Shown here piece after piece: positions 53,283 through 63,365 of a DNA stretch of 64,000 nt. This stretch comes from Caballeronia fortuita (GTDB taxonomy: Bacteria > Pseudomonadota > Gammaproteobacteria > Burkholderiales > Burkholderiaceae). A program made the translations under genes and the position numbers. The notes under the pieces are model-generated. The model was given only the letters and a program-made list of their open reading frames with translations, had not been told where the DNA came from and did not search any database. Every line of letters starts with the position of its first letter. Positions within the stretch are counted from its first letter, which is position 1. Location of the stretch: positions 186,001 through 250,000 of the forward strand of contig NZ_FCNX02000004.1 of NCBI RefSeq assembly GCF_001544835.2, given 5' to 3'.

Positions 53283-53738
53283 ATGATCGAACTCATCGTC
53301 AACGACACGCGGCACTCGCTCGACAATGTACCGGAAGACATGCCGCTATTGTGGGCGCTGCGTGATTCGCTTGGTTTGACAGGCACGAAATTCGGCTGCG
53401 GCGGCGGCTTTTGCGGCGCATGCACGGTGCATCTCGATGGCGAAGCGGTGCGCTCGTGCCTGTTGCCGATCGCCGCCGTCGCGGGCCGGCGCGTCACGAC
53501 GATCGAAGGTCTTTCCAAGGACGGCACGCATCCGCTGCAACGCGCGTGGGTCGCCGAAGACGTGCCGCAGTGCGGCTATTGTCAGTCGGGACAGTTGATG
53601 CAGGCGGCGGCCTTTCTGAAGGGCAAACCATCGGTCAGCGATGAAACCATCACTGCCGCGATGTCCGGCAACATCTGCCGCTGCGGCACGTATGCGCGCA
53701 TTCGCCAGGCCATCAAGCGCGCGGCGGCGGAGGTCTGA
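53283..53738 (+). CDS. [2Fe-2S] small subunit of a xanthine dehydrogenase-family hydroxylase
   Basis: A 151-residue electron-transfer subunit. The plant-type cluster ligands are in [10 protein letters not shown] with a fourth Cys in AVRSC. The second cluster ligands are in CGYCQSGQ and CRCG. It is like IorA of isoquinoline oxidoreductase and related two-subunit enzymes. AGGAGA precedes the ATG. It lies directly before the large subunit gene with no gap. Confidence 0.9.
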   Translation: MIELIVNDTRHSLDNVPEDMPLLWALRDSLGLTGTKFGCGGGFCGACTVHLDGEAVRSCLLPIAAVAGRRVTTIEGLSKDGTHPLQRAWVAEDVPQCGYCQSGQLMQAAAFLKGKPSVSDETITAAMSGNICRCGTYARIRQAIKRAAAEV

Positions 53739-55946
53739 ATGCTGATCGAACATCACCCGGCGCGCCGTCGCTTCATCAAGCAAAGTTCGGCTTTGCTGGC
53801 AGCGGGACTATCCATCGGTTTTCGATTGCCTGAAGCGGTGGCGAAGAACGGCGATCCGCATCCGCGCAACGGAGAGTTCGAGCCGAACGCATGGGTTCGC
53901 GTGCTGCCCGACGACACGATCAGGCTCGTCGTTCACAAGCACGATTCGGGCACCGGCACGCGCACGGCGCTCGCCGCGCTCGTTGCGGAAGAACTGGATG
54001 TCGATCCGTTTCGCATCGACGTCATCACGCCCGAGAATCCCTTCTATGCCGACTACATTCATCCTTTGTGGAAGGTGTTTTCGACGGGCGGCAGCACGAG
54101 CGTGTCGCTCGAATACGATCGCTTGCGTCATGCAGGCGCGACCGCGCGCGCGATGCTGATCGCCGCCGCGGCGAAGCAATGGAAGGTATCGCCATCCGCC
54201 TGTTCGACGAACAACGGCTTCGTCATCGACACAGCAAGCGGGGCGCGCGCGAGTTACGGATCGCTCGCCGAGGTCGCCGCGAGCATGCCCGCGCCGAAAG
54301 ACGTGCCGTTGAAAGACGCGTCGCAATTCAAGTACATCGGCAAGCTGCAAAAGAAGCGCGATGCCGCGCAGAAGGTGTGCGGCGCGTTCGCTTATAGCAT
54401 CGACGTGCGGCTGCCCGGCATGCTCGTCGCGGTCGTCACGCGCGCGAACGTGATCGATGCACGCGTGCGCAGCGTCGATGCCAAAGCGGCGCTCGCCGTG
54501 CCCGGCGTGCGGCAAGTGCTGCAGATACCCGGACGTCCCGATGTGCTCGGCGGCAATCAGGCGGGCGTCGCCGTGCTCGCCGACGATTACTGGTCCGCGC
54601 ACAAGGGTCAGGCCGCATTGCGCATCGAATGGGAAGACAGTCTCTTCGAAAACTTCGACAGCCGCGACGTGTCCGCGCGTCAAGCCGCATGGCTCGACGA
54701 TCCCGCCGCGCGCGTTGTGCCGACCGTCACGAACGGCGATGCGGAATCCGTCATCAAGCGTGGGCCTCGCGTGATTCAGGCGTCGTATTCGATGCCCTAC
54801 AAGGCGGCGAATCCGCTCGAACCCATCAACGTGACGGCTTGGGTGAAGGATGGCGGCATCGCGTATTGGGGCGGCTTGCAAGTGCCATCGACGGCGCAGG
54901 AAGCCGCGCAAGCGATCGGCAGCATTCCGGCGGATCGCGTCACGTTGCACGAGTTCGTGTCGGGCGGCAGCTTCGGCGCGCGCGAATCGAAATACTGGCT
55001 ATTCGAAGTGACATGGCTCGCGTTGCAAACCGGCAAGCCTGTCAAGCTGATGAACAGCCGCGAGGATGAGATGCGCGCGCTCTTCTATCATTCGGCGAGT
55101 CATCATCGCGCGAGGGCCACGCTCGATGCGCGCGGCAATCTATCGGCGCTGCAAGTGCGAGCGGTGATGCCTGCATCGCCCGAGCAATGGGAGCCGGGTT
55201 ATTTCGATCGTCCCGATCGCATGGACTACAGCACGACGGAAGCGATCAGCAAGTACGAGTTCGCCTATGCCGCGCCGAACGTCGATATCGGTTGGGTGCG
55301 CCACGAAACGGGCATGCCGACGGGCTGGTATCGCGCGGTGAGTTATGTCCCGAACGTGTTCGCGGTCGAATCGTTCATGGATGAAGCCGCACATGCGGCA
55401 GGTCGCGATCCCGTCGACTTTCGCATCGCGCATATGAAGGATGCACGGCACGTCGCCGTGTTGCGCGAGGCCGCGTCGCGTGCGGGCTGGGGCAAGCCGT
55501 TGCCGCGCGGCACTGCGCTCGGTGTCGCTACGAATCGCGCGTATGGCAGCTATATCGCGGTGATTGCGCGCGTGACGCGCCGCGACGGCAGCATCGTGAT
55601 CGGGAAGCTCACGTGCGTCGCGGACTGCGGACTCGCGGTATCGCCGGGCGGCGTAGAAGAACAACTGTATGGCGGATTGATGTGGGGACTCGGACACGCG
55701 CTCGCCGATCGCATCGATATCAGACACGGCCAGGTGCAGCAGACCAACTTCGATTCATATCGCGTGATGCGTATGAACGATATGCCTGATATCCACATTC
55801 ATATCGTGCAGGGCGATCTGTCGAAGCCGAGCGGTGTCGGTGAGTTGTCGAGCCCATCGGTTGCGCCCGCCATCGCCAATGCGATGTTCACGCTCACCGG
55901 CAGGCGTCTGCGCGAGACGCCGTTCGATATGCGTCCCGCCACGTAA
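53739..55946 (+). CDS. Molybdopterin-binding large subunit of a xanthine dehydrogenase-family hydroxylase (IorB-like)
   Basis: A 735-residue molybdenum enzyme subunit. A twin-arginine signal is present at the N-terminus (ARRRFIKQ, residues 8-15), so the folded complex is probably exported to the periplasm. SGGSFGARESKYW and GGVEEQLYGGL are cofactor-binding segments, and the C-terminal VGELSSPSVAPAIANA carries the catalytic Glu-type region VGE. The substrate is likely a heteroaromatic ring or an aldehyde. No FAD subunit is present, so electrons probably go to a cytochrome or quinone. No XdhC-like maturation gene is next to it. Confidence 0.88.
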   Translation: MLIEHHPARRRFIKQSSALLAAGLSIGFRLPEAVAKNGDPHPRNGEFEPNAWVRVLPDDTIRLVVHKHDSGTGTRTALAALVAEELDVDPFRIDVITPENPFYADYIHPLWKVFSTGGSTSVSLEYDRLRHAGATARAMLIAAAAKQWKVSPSACSTNNGFVIDTASGARASYGSLAEVAASMPAPKDVPLKDASQFKYIGKLQKKRDAAQKVCGAFAYSIDVRLPGMLVAVVTRANVIDARVRSVDAKAALAVPGVRQVLQIPGRPDVLGGNQAGVAVLADDYWSAHKGQAALRIEWEDSLFENFDSRDVSARQAAWLDDPAARVVPTVTNGDAESVIKRGPRVIQASYSMPYKAANPLEPINVTAWVKDGGIAYWGGLQVPSTAQEAAQAIGSIPADRVTLHEFVSGGSFGARESKYWLFEVTWLALQTGKPVKLMNSREDEMRALFYHSASHHRARATLDARGNLSALQVRAVMPASPEQWEPGYFDRPDRMDYSTTEAISKYEFAYAAPNVDIGWVRHETGMPTGWYRAVSYVPNVFAVESFMDEAAHAAGRDPVDFRIAHMKDARHVAVLREAASRAGWGKPLPRGTALGVATNRAYGSYIAVIARVTRRDGSIVIGKLTCVADCGLAVSPGGVEEQLYGGLMWGLGHALADRIDIRHGQVQQTNFDSYRVMRMNDMPDIHIHIVQGDLSKPSGVGELSSPSVAPAIANAMFTLTGRRLRETPFDMRPAT

Positions 55947-55959
55947 ATGACGCGAGAGG

Positions 55960-57879
55960 TCAGGCGGCGAGCGCTTCGTTCGCCGCCGCGTCCGCTTCCA
56001 CGACAGCGGCCGCATGTTCGCGGATCAGTCGGTAAACCGTCGCGCCCGGCACGGTCTCCGATTCGAGCAACTGATCGGCGATTGCGCGCAACACCGGCTC
56101 GTTCGCCTGCAACAGGGCGAGGCACTCATCGCTCAGTTCGTGCAGCAGCGCGTTCGCATGGCCGATCGAATTCTTCAGTTGCAAGCCCGCGTACTGTTGC
56201 GGCAGCGCGGCGAGGCTGAACAGATTGCCTTCCTCGTTGAAGCCGAACTTCGACACCATGTCGAGGCTGATGCGCGAAGCTTCCTGAAGATCCGACGCCG
56301 CGCCGCTCGATGCTTCTTCGAACATGAGCAGTTCCGCGTTGCGACCGCCGAGCAGCACCTGAATCTCGTTGCGCAATTCGGTTTCACGATACAGATGCTT
56401 GTCCTGCATCTTCGTGATGAGGGCGACACCGAGCGCGCCGCCGCGCGGCAGGATCGTCACTTCTTCGAGCACGCCGGTGCCGAGCAGCGCCGCGACGAGT
56501 CCGTGACCCGCTTCGTGCACCGCGATGCGCGTGCGTTCATCGTCCGACAATGCGCGCTCCGCGCCATTCACATCGCCGATGCGCGCGATCTTGATCGCTT
56601 CCATGAAATGCGCCGCGCCGACTTCGCGCTCGCCCTTCTTGCGCGCGACGAGACCCGCCTGATTGCAGATCATTGAAAGCGTTGCGGGCGAGAGACCTGT
56701 CGTGAGACGCGCGAGTTGATCGAAGTCGATGTCGTCGCGCTTCGTCTTCAGCGTATCGGCGTAGAAGCGCAGGATTTCCGCGCGGTCCTCTAGACTCGGC
56801 AGACGCACCTGCACCGTGCGGTCGAAACGGCCGGGGCGGCGCAGCGCTTCATCGAGATTGTCCGGATGGTTCGTCGCCGCGACGATGATGACGCCTTCGT
56901 TCGACGCGAAGCCGTCCATTTCCGCGAGCAGTTGATTGATGATGCGGTTGCTCTCCGCTTCGACCGGGCCACCGCCCGTATCGGTGCGCTTGCCGAGGCC
57001 ATCGGCTTCGTCGATGAAGATCACGGTCGGCGCATTCTTGCGCGCGAGCTCGAAAAGATGCTTCACTTTCTGAATCCCGACGCCGTAATACTTCGCGCTG
57101 AAATAACTGCCCGTGATTGCGATGAAGTTCGCGCCGCATTCGCCCGCGAGCGCCTGCGCGAGGCGTGTCTTGCCGACGCCCGGGCCGCCCGTCATCAGAA
57201 TGCCGCACGGCGCGCGCACGCCCATGCCGGTGAATTGCGCGGGTTCGGTGAGCCACGCGCGCACGTCGTTGAGCGCGGCTTTCGCTTCGCCTGCGCCGAT
57301 CACGTCGTCGAATCGCAGTGTCGGCGATTGACCGAGCAGTTGCGCGCCGCCGCGCATCTCGCGGCGCATGAACCAGAGAAGGCCGCCGACCATCAACAGC
57401 GGCAGCAACAGGCTCAGGATGTCGCGCGAGCGGTCGAACATATCGCTCCAGCGCGCGACGCCGGTTCGCACGTCGGCATCGGGCAGCCACACGAGTTGAT
57501 ATGGCGAACTCGCGCCAGGCTTCATATCGCCGAGCAGGAGCGCGTTCGAGAACGCGCCGTTATGATCGGCGACGTAGTACTTCTCGCCTTTGATCGTCGA
57601 GACGAGGATCGCATCGGGACTTACACCGATCGTCGCGACATTCTTCTCGCGGATATCGGTCAGCATTTCCGATGCGTCTCGCTCTCGATGCGTCCACGCC
57701 GAAGCGTCATGGCGCATCTGGCTGGCCACGCCCGTCAGCACCGCGGGCTGCGCATGCGCCGCGCGTTGTTCGTGACGCCAGTGAAGAAAGCTCACGCCCG
57801 CCACGAGCGTAGCCGCGATCACACCATACGCGATATATCGGCCAACGCGTGACCGCAGCGAATTCCTTGCCGGTTTCAT
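55960..57879 (-). CDS. FtsH-like membrane AAA+ zinc metalloprotease (variant)
   Basis: A 639-residue protein with two membrane segments (about 14-34 and 162-180), an AAA+ domain and an M41 protease domain. The zinc site HEAGH is intact, and a third ligand Asp is likely in GAASDLQEA. Walker A reads GGPGVGKT and the pore loop reads KYYGVG, where standard FtsH has GPPGTGKT and FVGVG. The Arg-finger segment RRPGRFDR is kept. It is probably an accessory paralogue of the essential FtsH. The ATG at 57879 has GGGAAAG upstream. It is convergent with the molybdenum hydroxylase gene. Confidence 0.88.
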   Translation of the reverse strand: MKPARNSLRSRVGRYIAYGVIAATLVAGVSFLHWRHEQRAAHAQPAVLTGVASQMRHDASAWTHRERDASEMLTDIREKNVATIGVSPDAILVSTIKGEKYYVADHNGAFSNALLLGDMKPGASSPYQLVWLPDADVRTGVARWSDMFDRSRDILSLLLPLLMVGGLLWFMRREMRGGAQLLGQSPTLRFDDVIGAGEAKAALNDVRAWLTEPAQFTGMGVRAPCGILMTGGPGVGKTRLAQALAGECGANFIAITGSYFSAKYYGVGIQKVKHLFELARKNAPTVIFIDEADGLGKRTDTGGGPVEAESNRIINQLLAEMDGFASNEGVIIVAATNHPDNLDEALRRPGRFDRTVQVRLPSLEDRAEILRFYADTLKTKRDDIDFDQLARLTTGLSPATLSMICNQAGLVARKKGEREVGAAHFMEAIKIARIGDVNGAERALSDDERTRIAVHEAGHGLVAALLGTGVLEEVTILPRGGALGVALITKMQDKHLYRETELRNEIQVLLGGRNAELLMFEEASSGAASDLQEASRISLDMVSKFGFNEEGNLFSLAALPQQYAGLQLKNSIGHANALLHELSDECLALLQANEPVLRAIADQLLESETVPGATVYRLIREHAAAVVEADAAANEALAA

Positions 57880-58399
57880 CAATTCTTTCCCAATGGGGCC
57901 GCGCGGGCGGCGCCCTCAATCTATCGTCGGACGAATAGTGTCCAGACGTGTCTCAGTTCGTGCTTCGGAGCGTGCTTCTGAGGTGGGATGCCCGCGTATG
58001 TCTTGATGCTCAAGATGGCGAAGCGATCGACCTTAACCGCGGATCGTCAACCATGCGAGCATGGCCCTTTTAGGGAAGTGCTCCGCTGGAATGGTGCCCG
58101 TAATGCATGACCATTCGATAACGCGGAGCAGCGCGCGAACGAGCGTTCGACATGCCGGTCCGAATGCCCGTCCCTTTCTTCCGATTAACGGCAAATGACG
58201 AGTCTTCTTGACGGCAATGTAAAAAGCGGATGATCCGCGCTCGCGGCGTGATGCAGGTTTGATGGTGTATGCAGGACGGAGCCAAGGATATCACGCAAAA
58301 AATCTATGCTCCATCCGGTAAGGAATACTGCTTGCTTACGCTAGGGAACTGTCCGCGCACATGGGGCGCGCGGCGGGCCAATGAGAGGGAGATAACATC
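57880..58399. other. Intergenic region between FtsH-like and DUF1328 genes
   Basis: About 520 bp without a gene I can support. Short frames present lack ribosome binding sites and family resemblance. It should hold divergent promoters; only GAGGGAG just before 58400 is clear. Confidence 0.4.
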
Positions 58400-58561
58400 A
58401 TGTTGTATTACGCGTTGGTCTTTTTCATCATCGCGGTCATCGCCGCCGCGCTCGGGTTCGGTGGCATCGCGGCAGGGGCGGCGAGCATCGCGAAGATCCT
58501 GTTCTTCATATTCCTCGTGATATTCCTCGTGACGCTCGTGATGGGCCTCATGCGACGTTGA
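58400..58561 (+). CDS. DUF1328 small membrane protein (YtjA-like)
   Basis: A 53-residue protein, almost entirely hydrophobic, with two membrane segments: [20 protein letters not shown] then [16 protein letters not shown]. The length and the [14 protein letters not shown] linker are characteristic of DUF1328/YtjA. The function is unknown; relatives are induced by envelope or starvation stress. GAGGGAG lies upstream and a strong terminator follows. Confidence 0.92.
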   Translation: MLYYALVFFIIAVIAAALGFGGIAAGAASIAKILFFIFLVIFLVTLVMGLMRR

Positions 58562-58574
58562 CGGTCCTCACGCG

Positions 58575-58618
58575 AAAAAAGCGCCGTGCCGAGGCTGGTC
58601 GGCACGGCGCTTTTTTTT
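58575..58618 (+). terminator. Bidirectional rho-independent terminator
   Basis: A perfect 12 bp stem (GCGCCGTGCCGA with TCGGCACGGCGC), a 6-base loop, eight T after it and six A before it. It serves the DUF1328 gene and, in reverse, the antiporter gene at 58639. Confidence 0.95.
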
Positions 58619-58638
58619 GCGCGCGCGATTCGTGGACG

Positions 58639-59892
58639 CTAACGCGCGATCGCCGCGCGCAGCGCCGCATTACGCCGCACGATCCAGTTGAAGAGCGGCG
58701 TCGCCATCAGCGTGCTGGTTACGGCCATCAGCACGAGGATCGAGAAGAGTCCCGGCAATATCACGCCCGCCGCAAGGCCGATGTTGATGATGATGAGTTC
58801 CATCAAACCGCGTGCATTCATCAGCGCGCCGATTGCCATCGCATCGCCGGAGGGCTCGCCGTTGGCGCGCGCCGCCGCCCAGCACGCGATGCCCTTGCCG
58901 CCGAACGACGCGAGCAGGATGACGATGGCCGCGAGCATGATCGACGGCTCCATCAGCATGTCGAGCCGCGTGTTGAGGCCCGAGTAGGTGAAGAAGATCG
59001 GCAGCAGGAACACGACGACGAAAGGCTGCAGCATCTCGCGCAACTTCTCCGTGAGCGGACCGCGCGGCAGCGCGACGCCGAGCAGAAAGCCGCCGAATAC
59101 CGCATGAATGCCGATTGCGTCCATCGCGAACGCGCACAGCGAAAAGAGCGCGAGCACGGCCGCGAACACGGTCGCGGGCAACGGCGCGTCCGGCTTCAGC
59201 CCGGCCGCGAGCCTGCGCAGCAGCCTGCCGCCGAAGAAGATCATGAAGAGCGCGAAGCACGCGCCGCCGCCGATCGCCGCATATGCGCCCGTCCACGAAC
59301 CGCCAAAACTCGCGAGCACGATGGCCAGAATGCACCACGCGGCGGCGTCGTCGAATGCGCCCGCGGTCAGCGCGAGCGTGCCGAGCGACGTGCCCGCGAG
59401 ACCGCGTTCGTGGATGATGCGCGCGAGCATCGGGAACGCGGTGATCGCGATCGCCGCGCCGAGAAAGAGCGACGCCTCGTAAAGACGCACCTTGTCCGCG
59501 AAGAGACCGGGAATGCCGTGCAGCCACGGCGTCAGCGCGAACGCGAGCGCGAACGGCGCGACGATGCCCGCGAGCGACACGCTCATCGCACTCTTTGCAC
59601 GCGCGCGGAAATGTTCCGCGCGGAACTCCGTGCCGACGAGAAACATATAAAGCCCGACGCCAAGCTGCGCGGCGACGTAGAGCGTGCCCATCGTCGCTTT
59701 TGGAAACAGCGCCTGTTGCCAGTGCGGAAGAAGCAGGCCGAATAGCGACGGCCCGAGCAGCACGCCCGCGATCATCTCGCCGACCACTTGCGGCTGGCCG
59801 ACGCGCCGCGCGAGCTTGCCGACGAACTGGCTCGCGAGCACGATGGCGGCGGTCTGGATGAAGAAGTAAACGGACAGTTGAGACGTGGGCAT
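58639..59892 (-). CDS. Cation:proton antiporter (CPA2, KefB/NapA-like)
   Basis: A 417-residue protein with about 12 membrane segments, without C-terminal TrkA or cytosolic domains. QPQVVGEMIAGVLLGPSLFG is the CPA2 opening segment, and TAGAFDDAAAWCILA contains the paired Asp residues of electrogenic sodium/proton antiporters. It would exchange Na+ or K+ for protons at the inner membrane. It is a single-gene unit. Confidence 0.87.
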   Translation of the reverse strand: MPTSQLSVYFFIQTAAIVLASQFVGKLARRVGQPQVVGEMIAGVLLGPSLFGLLLPHWQQALFPKATMGTLYVAAQLGVGLYMFLVGTEFRAEHFRARAKSAMSVSLAGIVAPFALAFALTPWLHGIPGLFADKVRLYEASLFLGAAIAITAFPMLARIIHERGLAGTSLGTLALTAGAFDDAAAWCILAIVLASFGGSWTGAYAAIGGGACFALFMIFFGGRLLRRLAAGLKPDAPLPATVFAAVLALFSLCAFAMDAIGIHAVFGGFLLGVALPRGPLTEKLREMLQPFVVVFLLPIFFTYSGLNTRLDMLMEPSIMLAAIVILLASFGGKGIACWAAARANGEPSGDAMAIGALMNARGLMELIIINIGLAAGVILPGLFSILVLMAVTSTLMATPLFNWIVRRNAALRAAIAR

Positions 59893-59995
59893 CGTGCGCA
59901 GGCGTGAGAAACGGACGACGGCAGTCTGACGGCGGGAAGGTCAGTCTGTCAACGCGCGTTTCGAACCCCTCGCTCAAGCCGACGCAACGCGACGT

Positions 59996-60349
59996 TCAGG
60001 CGAGCGCCACGACCGCGATCTCGACGAGCAGTTCAGGCGACGCGAGTTGCGCCTGCACCGTCGCGCGCGTCGGTGCGCAGCCTTCGGGCACCCACGCGTC
60101 CCACACTTCGTTCATGCCGGCGAAGTCGCGGGCGATGTCGGCGAGCCACACTTGCGCGGACACGAGGCGCGTCTTGTCGATGCCGGCCTTGTCGAGGAAG
60201 CCGTCGATCTTTTCCAGAACTTTCGCGGTCTGCAATTTGACGTCGGGCGTGTGATCGGCCGATGTCTGTCCGCCGATGAACACGAGTCCCGCTGCCTTGA
60301 CGACGCGGCTCATGCGCTGATTGGTGTCGATACGAACGATATCGCTCAT
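59996..60349 (-). CDS. RidA/YjgF family enamine/imine deaminase
   Basis: A 117-residue Rid-family protein of the subgroup with LVFIGGQTSADHTPDVKLQTAKVLEKID. It is the last gene of the FAD/[2Fe-2S] dehydrogenase operon, 85 bp after the 60435 gene, with CGGAGAAA before the ATG. It probably hydrolyses the imine released by amine oxidation to a keto acid and ammonia. Confidence 0.87.
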   Translation of the reverse strand: MSDIVRIDTNQRMSRVVKAAGLVFIGGQTSADHTPDVKLQTAKVLEKIDGFLDKAGIDKTRLVSAQVWLADIARDFAGMNEVWDAWVPEGCAPTRATVQAQLASPELLVEIAVVALA

Positions 60350-60434
60350 GAATATTTCTCCGATAAGAACAGTCGAGACGAACGAAGCCGATGCGCGCGC
60401 TCATGCACGCGCACACGGCGAAAAAAAATGCGCA

Positions 60435-61607
60435 TCAGTGAGCGACGAGTTGCGAGGCGCGCGCGTTCGCGGATGCGCTGTCGCGCGCGAAGCGATCGAT
60501 CGCGAAGGCATCGAGTGAAAGCGATGGCGCGCCATCGAGCATCAATTCGGACACGAGCTTGCCGCAGCCCGGTCCAAGCTGAAAGCCGCTGCCGCAATAG
60601 CCGAACGAGTAATACAGATTCGACGCCGTGCGGCTCGCGGAGATGACGGGCAATTCGTCTTGCGTGAAGGCTTCGACGCCCGCCCACGCGCGATTCACGC
60701 CGAGATGCTTCAGATGCGGGAAGAGATCGGTAACGGTGCGCGCGCTTTTCACGAGACGGATGAAATCGACTTCGCCGTGACGGTTCGCAAGCTCCGCAAT
60801 GCCGATCAGCTTGCCGCCGATGACCACCGTGCCGTTATCGAACTGCTTGAACGACAGCGGCCGTCCAGTGGCGCCGAGCGTCGCGCGGCAGAAGGGCGCG
60901 ACCCGATGCGTGACCATCAGCATCAGGCCTTCGGGATGAACGGGCACCGCTTCGCCGGCCTGCTTCGCGAGTTCGCCGGACCACGCGCCCGCCGTGACGA
61001 GCAGCTTTTCCGCGCTGAACGTGCCGCGCGGCGTATACGCGAACCAGCGCGCGCCGCGCTGCTCGATGCGGCGCACGGGCGTGCCTTCCAGAAAACGCGC
61101 GCCGAGCTTTTGCGCGGCGAGACGGAATGCGGTCGTCGTTCTGAACGGCAGCGCGTAGCCGTCGCGCTCGACCCAGATGCCGCCCGTCACATGCCGTGCA
61201 AGCGCCGGTTCGAGTTCGAGCACGGTGTCGCGATCGATGACTTTCTCGTGCGTGAAGCCGTGCGATTCGAGTAGCGCGGCACGCTGACGGCAGGCTTCCA
61301 GCTCGTCATCCGTTTCGGCGATCTTCAACTGACCCGAAGCGACGAATCCACCATCCGCGCCGATGAGATCAGTCATGTTGTGCCATATTTCGCGCGACAT
61401 CAGCGCGAGCGGAATTTCGGGCAGCGGTCGCCCGAGCGTACGCACGCCGCCCGCGTTCACGCCCGACGAATGACGCGCGACGTAATCGGCTTCGAGCACG
61501 ATCACCTTCGCGCCGCGCTTCGCCGTATGGAACGCGCTGCTCGTGCCGTGCAAGCCGCCGCCGATGACGAGCACGTCCGCTTCCTGAATCACGCTTGCGT
61601 CAGTCAC
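60435..61607 (-). CDS. FAD-dependent oxidoreductase, opine/sarcosine oxidase beta-subunit-like (DAO family)
   Basis: A 390-residue DAO-fold flavoprotein. The dinucleotide motif is VIGGGLHGTSSA; ARHSSGVNAGGVR follows it, as in OoxB, HcnC and sarcosine oxidase beta subunits. The start is GTG at 61607, overlapping the preceding gene by 8 bp. The C-terminal YSFGYCGSGFQLGPGCGKLVSEL is family-typical. It would oxidise the C-N bond of a secondary amine or D-amino acid and pass electrons to the [2Fe-2S]/FAD subunits encoded upstream. Confidence 0.87.
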   Translation of the reverse strand: MTDASVIQEADVLVIGGGLHGTSSAFHTAKRGAKVIVLEADYVARHSSGVNAGGVRTLGRPLPEIPLALMSREIWHNMTDLIGADGGFVASGQLKIAETDDELEACRQRAALLESHGFTHEKVIDRDTVLELEPALARHVTGGIWVERDGYALPFRTTTAFRLAAQKLGARFLEGTPVRRIEQRGARWFAYTPRGTFSAEKLLVTAGAWSGELAKQAGEAVPVHPEGLMLMVTHRVAPFCRATLGATGRPLSFKQFDNGTVVIGGKLIGIAELANRHGEVDFIRLVKSARTVTDLFPHLKHLGVNRAWAGVEAFTQDELPVISASRTASNLYYSFGYCGSGFQLGPGCGKLVSELMLDGAPSLSLDAFAIDRFARDSASANARASQLVAH

Positions 61608-63006
61608 CGGCGAGTTCTCCGAGTGTGAGCGGCTTGATCGGCGGACGAATGCGGTAATAGCCGACATCGGCGGGCGAGACGCGGCGCGCATTGGCGATGA
61701 CTTCCGTCACCGTGAGACCGCACATGCGGCCCTGGCATGGACCCATGCCGCAGCGCCCGAACGATTTCGCCTGGTTCGGCCCGACGCAGCCGAGTTCGAC
61801 GAACTGGCGCAACTCGCCCGCCGTCACTTCCTCGCAACGGCACACGATGGTTTCGTCGCGCGGGATGCGGTTGACCTCGCGCGGGCGATACAGGCTGTCG
61901 AGGAACGGCCGGATGCGCATGACGTCCGCGAGCGTGCGGCGCAGCGGGGCGGCTTCGGCATCGCGCCTCTTTGCATCGATCGCGCCGAGTTGCGCCGCCG
62001 CAGCGAGTGCCGCAAGCGAGCCCTGCAATGCCGCTGCCTGCGCGCCGCCGATGCCCGCGCCATCGCCCGCGACGAAAACGCCGGGCACGTCCAGCTCGCC
62101 CCATGCGTCGGTTTTCGGCGTGAAGCACAGTTGCGCATCGTCCCAGCGATGCGTCGCCCGCAGCGCCTGCGTGAACTGCGTATTCGGCACGACGCCCTGA
62201 TGCAGCAGGATCACGTCGGCTTCAATGCGATGCGCCGTGCCTTGCGTCGTGAAGGCGAGCGCCGCCGCGTGTTCGGCGTGATCGTCGCCGATGCGCGATT
62301 CCACGCGCAGATCGTCGGCGGCCTCGAAGATCGGCACGCCCGCTTCGCGCAACGTGCGGATCAGTTGCAGTCCCTTCGACAGGAACGGCCACGCGCGCAA
62401 CGCCGACAGCATGTGACGCTTCGCGCGCCAGCGATCTTCGTGACGCGTCGTGTCGACGAGCGCGCGGATCGGCACGCCCGCGCGCACGTATTGCCAGCCG
62501 AGCAGATAGAGCAGCGGCCCGCAGCCCGCGAGCACCGGCGGCGCGGCGGGCACTTCTCCCGCGCTTTTCAGGAGAATCTGCGCGGCGCCGGCCGTGAGCA
62601 CGCCGGGCAGCGTCCAGCCGGGAATCGGGAACGGACGTTCGAGCGCGCCGCTCGCGAGAATCACGCGCTGCGCATCGAACGAGCCGATCTTGCCGTCCTT
62701 CAGGTAGTTGACGGCACGCTCGCGCGTCACTTGCCAGACGCTCGCATGCGTGACGTGTCGCGCGCCGGATGCCGCGAACGCTGCCGCAATCGACGATCCC
62801 GCCGCGTAATCGGGCCCGAGAATCTCCTTGCGGCGCGCGTCCGCTTTCCCGATCCCGCGATAAATCTGCCCGCCGACGGCGTCCTGCTCGTCGATCAGGA
62901 CGGTTTTCAGGCCCGCGCGCGCCGCGACGGTGGCCGCGCGCATGCCGGCGGGACCGGCACCGACCACGACGACATCGACGGCTTCGGATGCGAAATCAGC
63001 GGCCAT
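61600..63006 (-). CDS. FAD-dependent oxidoreductase with BFD-type [2Fe-2S] domain (opine oxidase A/HcnB-like)
   Basis: A 468-residue subunit. Nucleotide-binding motifs are VVVGAGPAGMRAA near residue 17 and VAGDGAGIGG further on. At the C-terminus, CRCEEVTAGELRQF and then CGMGPCQGRMC supply four Cys for a BFD-like [2Fe-2S] cluster. It is like OoxA, HcnB and the LhpF-type subunits of multi-subunit dehydrogenases. It overlaps both neighbouring genes. It links the [2Fe-2S] protein encoded upstream with the DAO-type catalytic subunits. Confidence 0.88.
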   Translation of the reverse strand: MAADFASEAVDVVVVGAGPAGMRAATVAARAGLKTVLIDEQDAVGGQIYRGIGKADARRKEILGPDYAAGSSIAAAFAASGARHVTHASVWQVTRERAVNYLKDGKIGSFDAQRVILASGALERPFPIPGWTLPGVLTAGAAQILLKSAGEVPAAPPVLAGCGPLLYLLGWQYVRAGVPIRALVDTTRHEDRWRAKRHMLSALRAWPFLSKGLQLIRTLREAGVPIFEAADDLRVESRIGDDHAEHAAALAFTTQGTAHRIEADVILLHQGVVPNTQFTQALRATHRWDDAQLCFTPKTDAWGELDVPGVFVAGDGAGIGGAQAAALQGSLAALAAAAQLGAIDAKRRDAEAAPLRRTLADVMRIRPFLDSLYRPREVNRIPRDETIVCRCEEVTAGELRQFVELGCVGPNQAKSFGRCGMGPCQGRMCGLTVTEVIANARRVSPADVGYYRIRPPIKPLTLGELAGD

Positions 63007-63358
63007 GCGCGTTCTCCAGCGAGACATCGACAGCGTTCGACGGCGGCAGATCGCGCGCGCCTTCCTGCGAGCGCACGCGCATGCCGGGCTTCACTTCGAC
63101 CATGCAGCTCTGGCGGCTCGGCACGCCGTCGATCTCGACGAGGCATTCGAAGCAAGCGCCCATCATGCAGTAGGGCGCGCGCGGTGCGCCGGAAACGGGC
63201 GTCGCGCGAAACCGCGATACGCCCGCAGCCAGCAGCGCCGCCGCGACCGAGCAACCGGCGGGCACGCTGAGCGCTTCGTCGTTGAACCAGATGTCGATGT
63301 TGCCGCCTTCCCGGCCGTCGAGCGGCCTGAAAAGCGAGTGTTTCGATTGGACTGTCAT
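62996..63358 (-). CDS. [2Fe-2S] ferredoxin-like subunit (Fer2_4; HcnA/OoxA-type)
   Basis: A 120-residue protein with a plant-type [2Fe-2S] ligand set, partly rearranged: YCMMGACFECLVEIDG and a last Cys in RQSCMVEV. It corresponds to the separate N-terminal domain of sarcosine oxidase alpha and to HcnA. It overlaps the next gene by 11 bp. It is an electron-transfer subunit of the same complex. Confidence 0.88.
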   Translation of the reverse strand: MTVQSKHSLFRPLDGREGGNIDIWFNDEALSVPAGCSVAAALLAAGVSRFRATPVSGAPRAPYCMMGACFECLVEIDGVPSRQSCMVEVKPGMRVRSQEGARDLPPSNAVDVSLENAHGR

Positions 63359-63365
63359 GGCGGAT

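Noticed and set aside
58070..58294. A 74-codon minus-strand frame in the gap before DUF1328.
   Set aside because: No ribosome binding site, no recognisable motif, and composition like random GC-rich sequence.
60435..63358. Heterotetrameric sarcosine oxidase (soxBDAG) that would follow creatinase.
   Set aside because: Gamma and delta subunits and the folate-binding half of the alpha subunit are absent. The split [2Fe-2S] and BFD subunits fit OoxAB/HcnABC/Lhp-type complexes.
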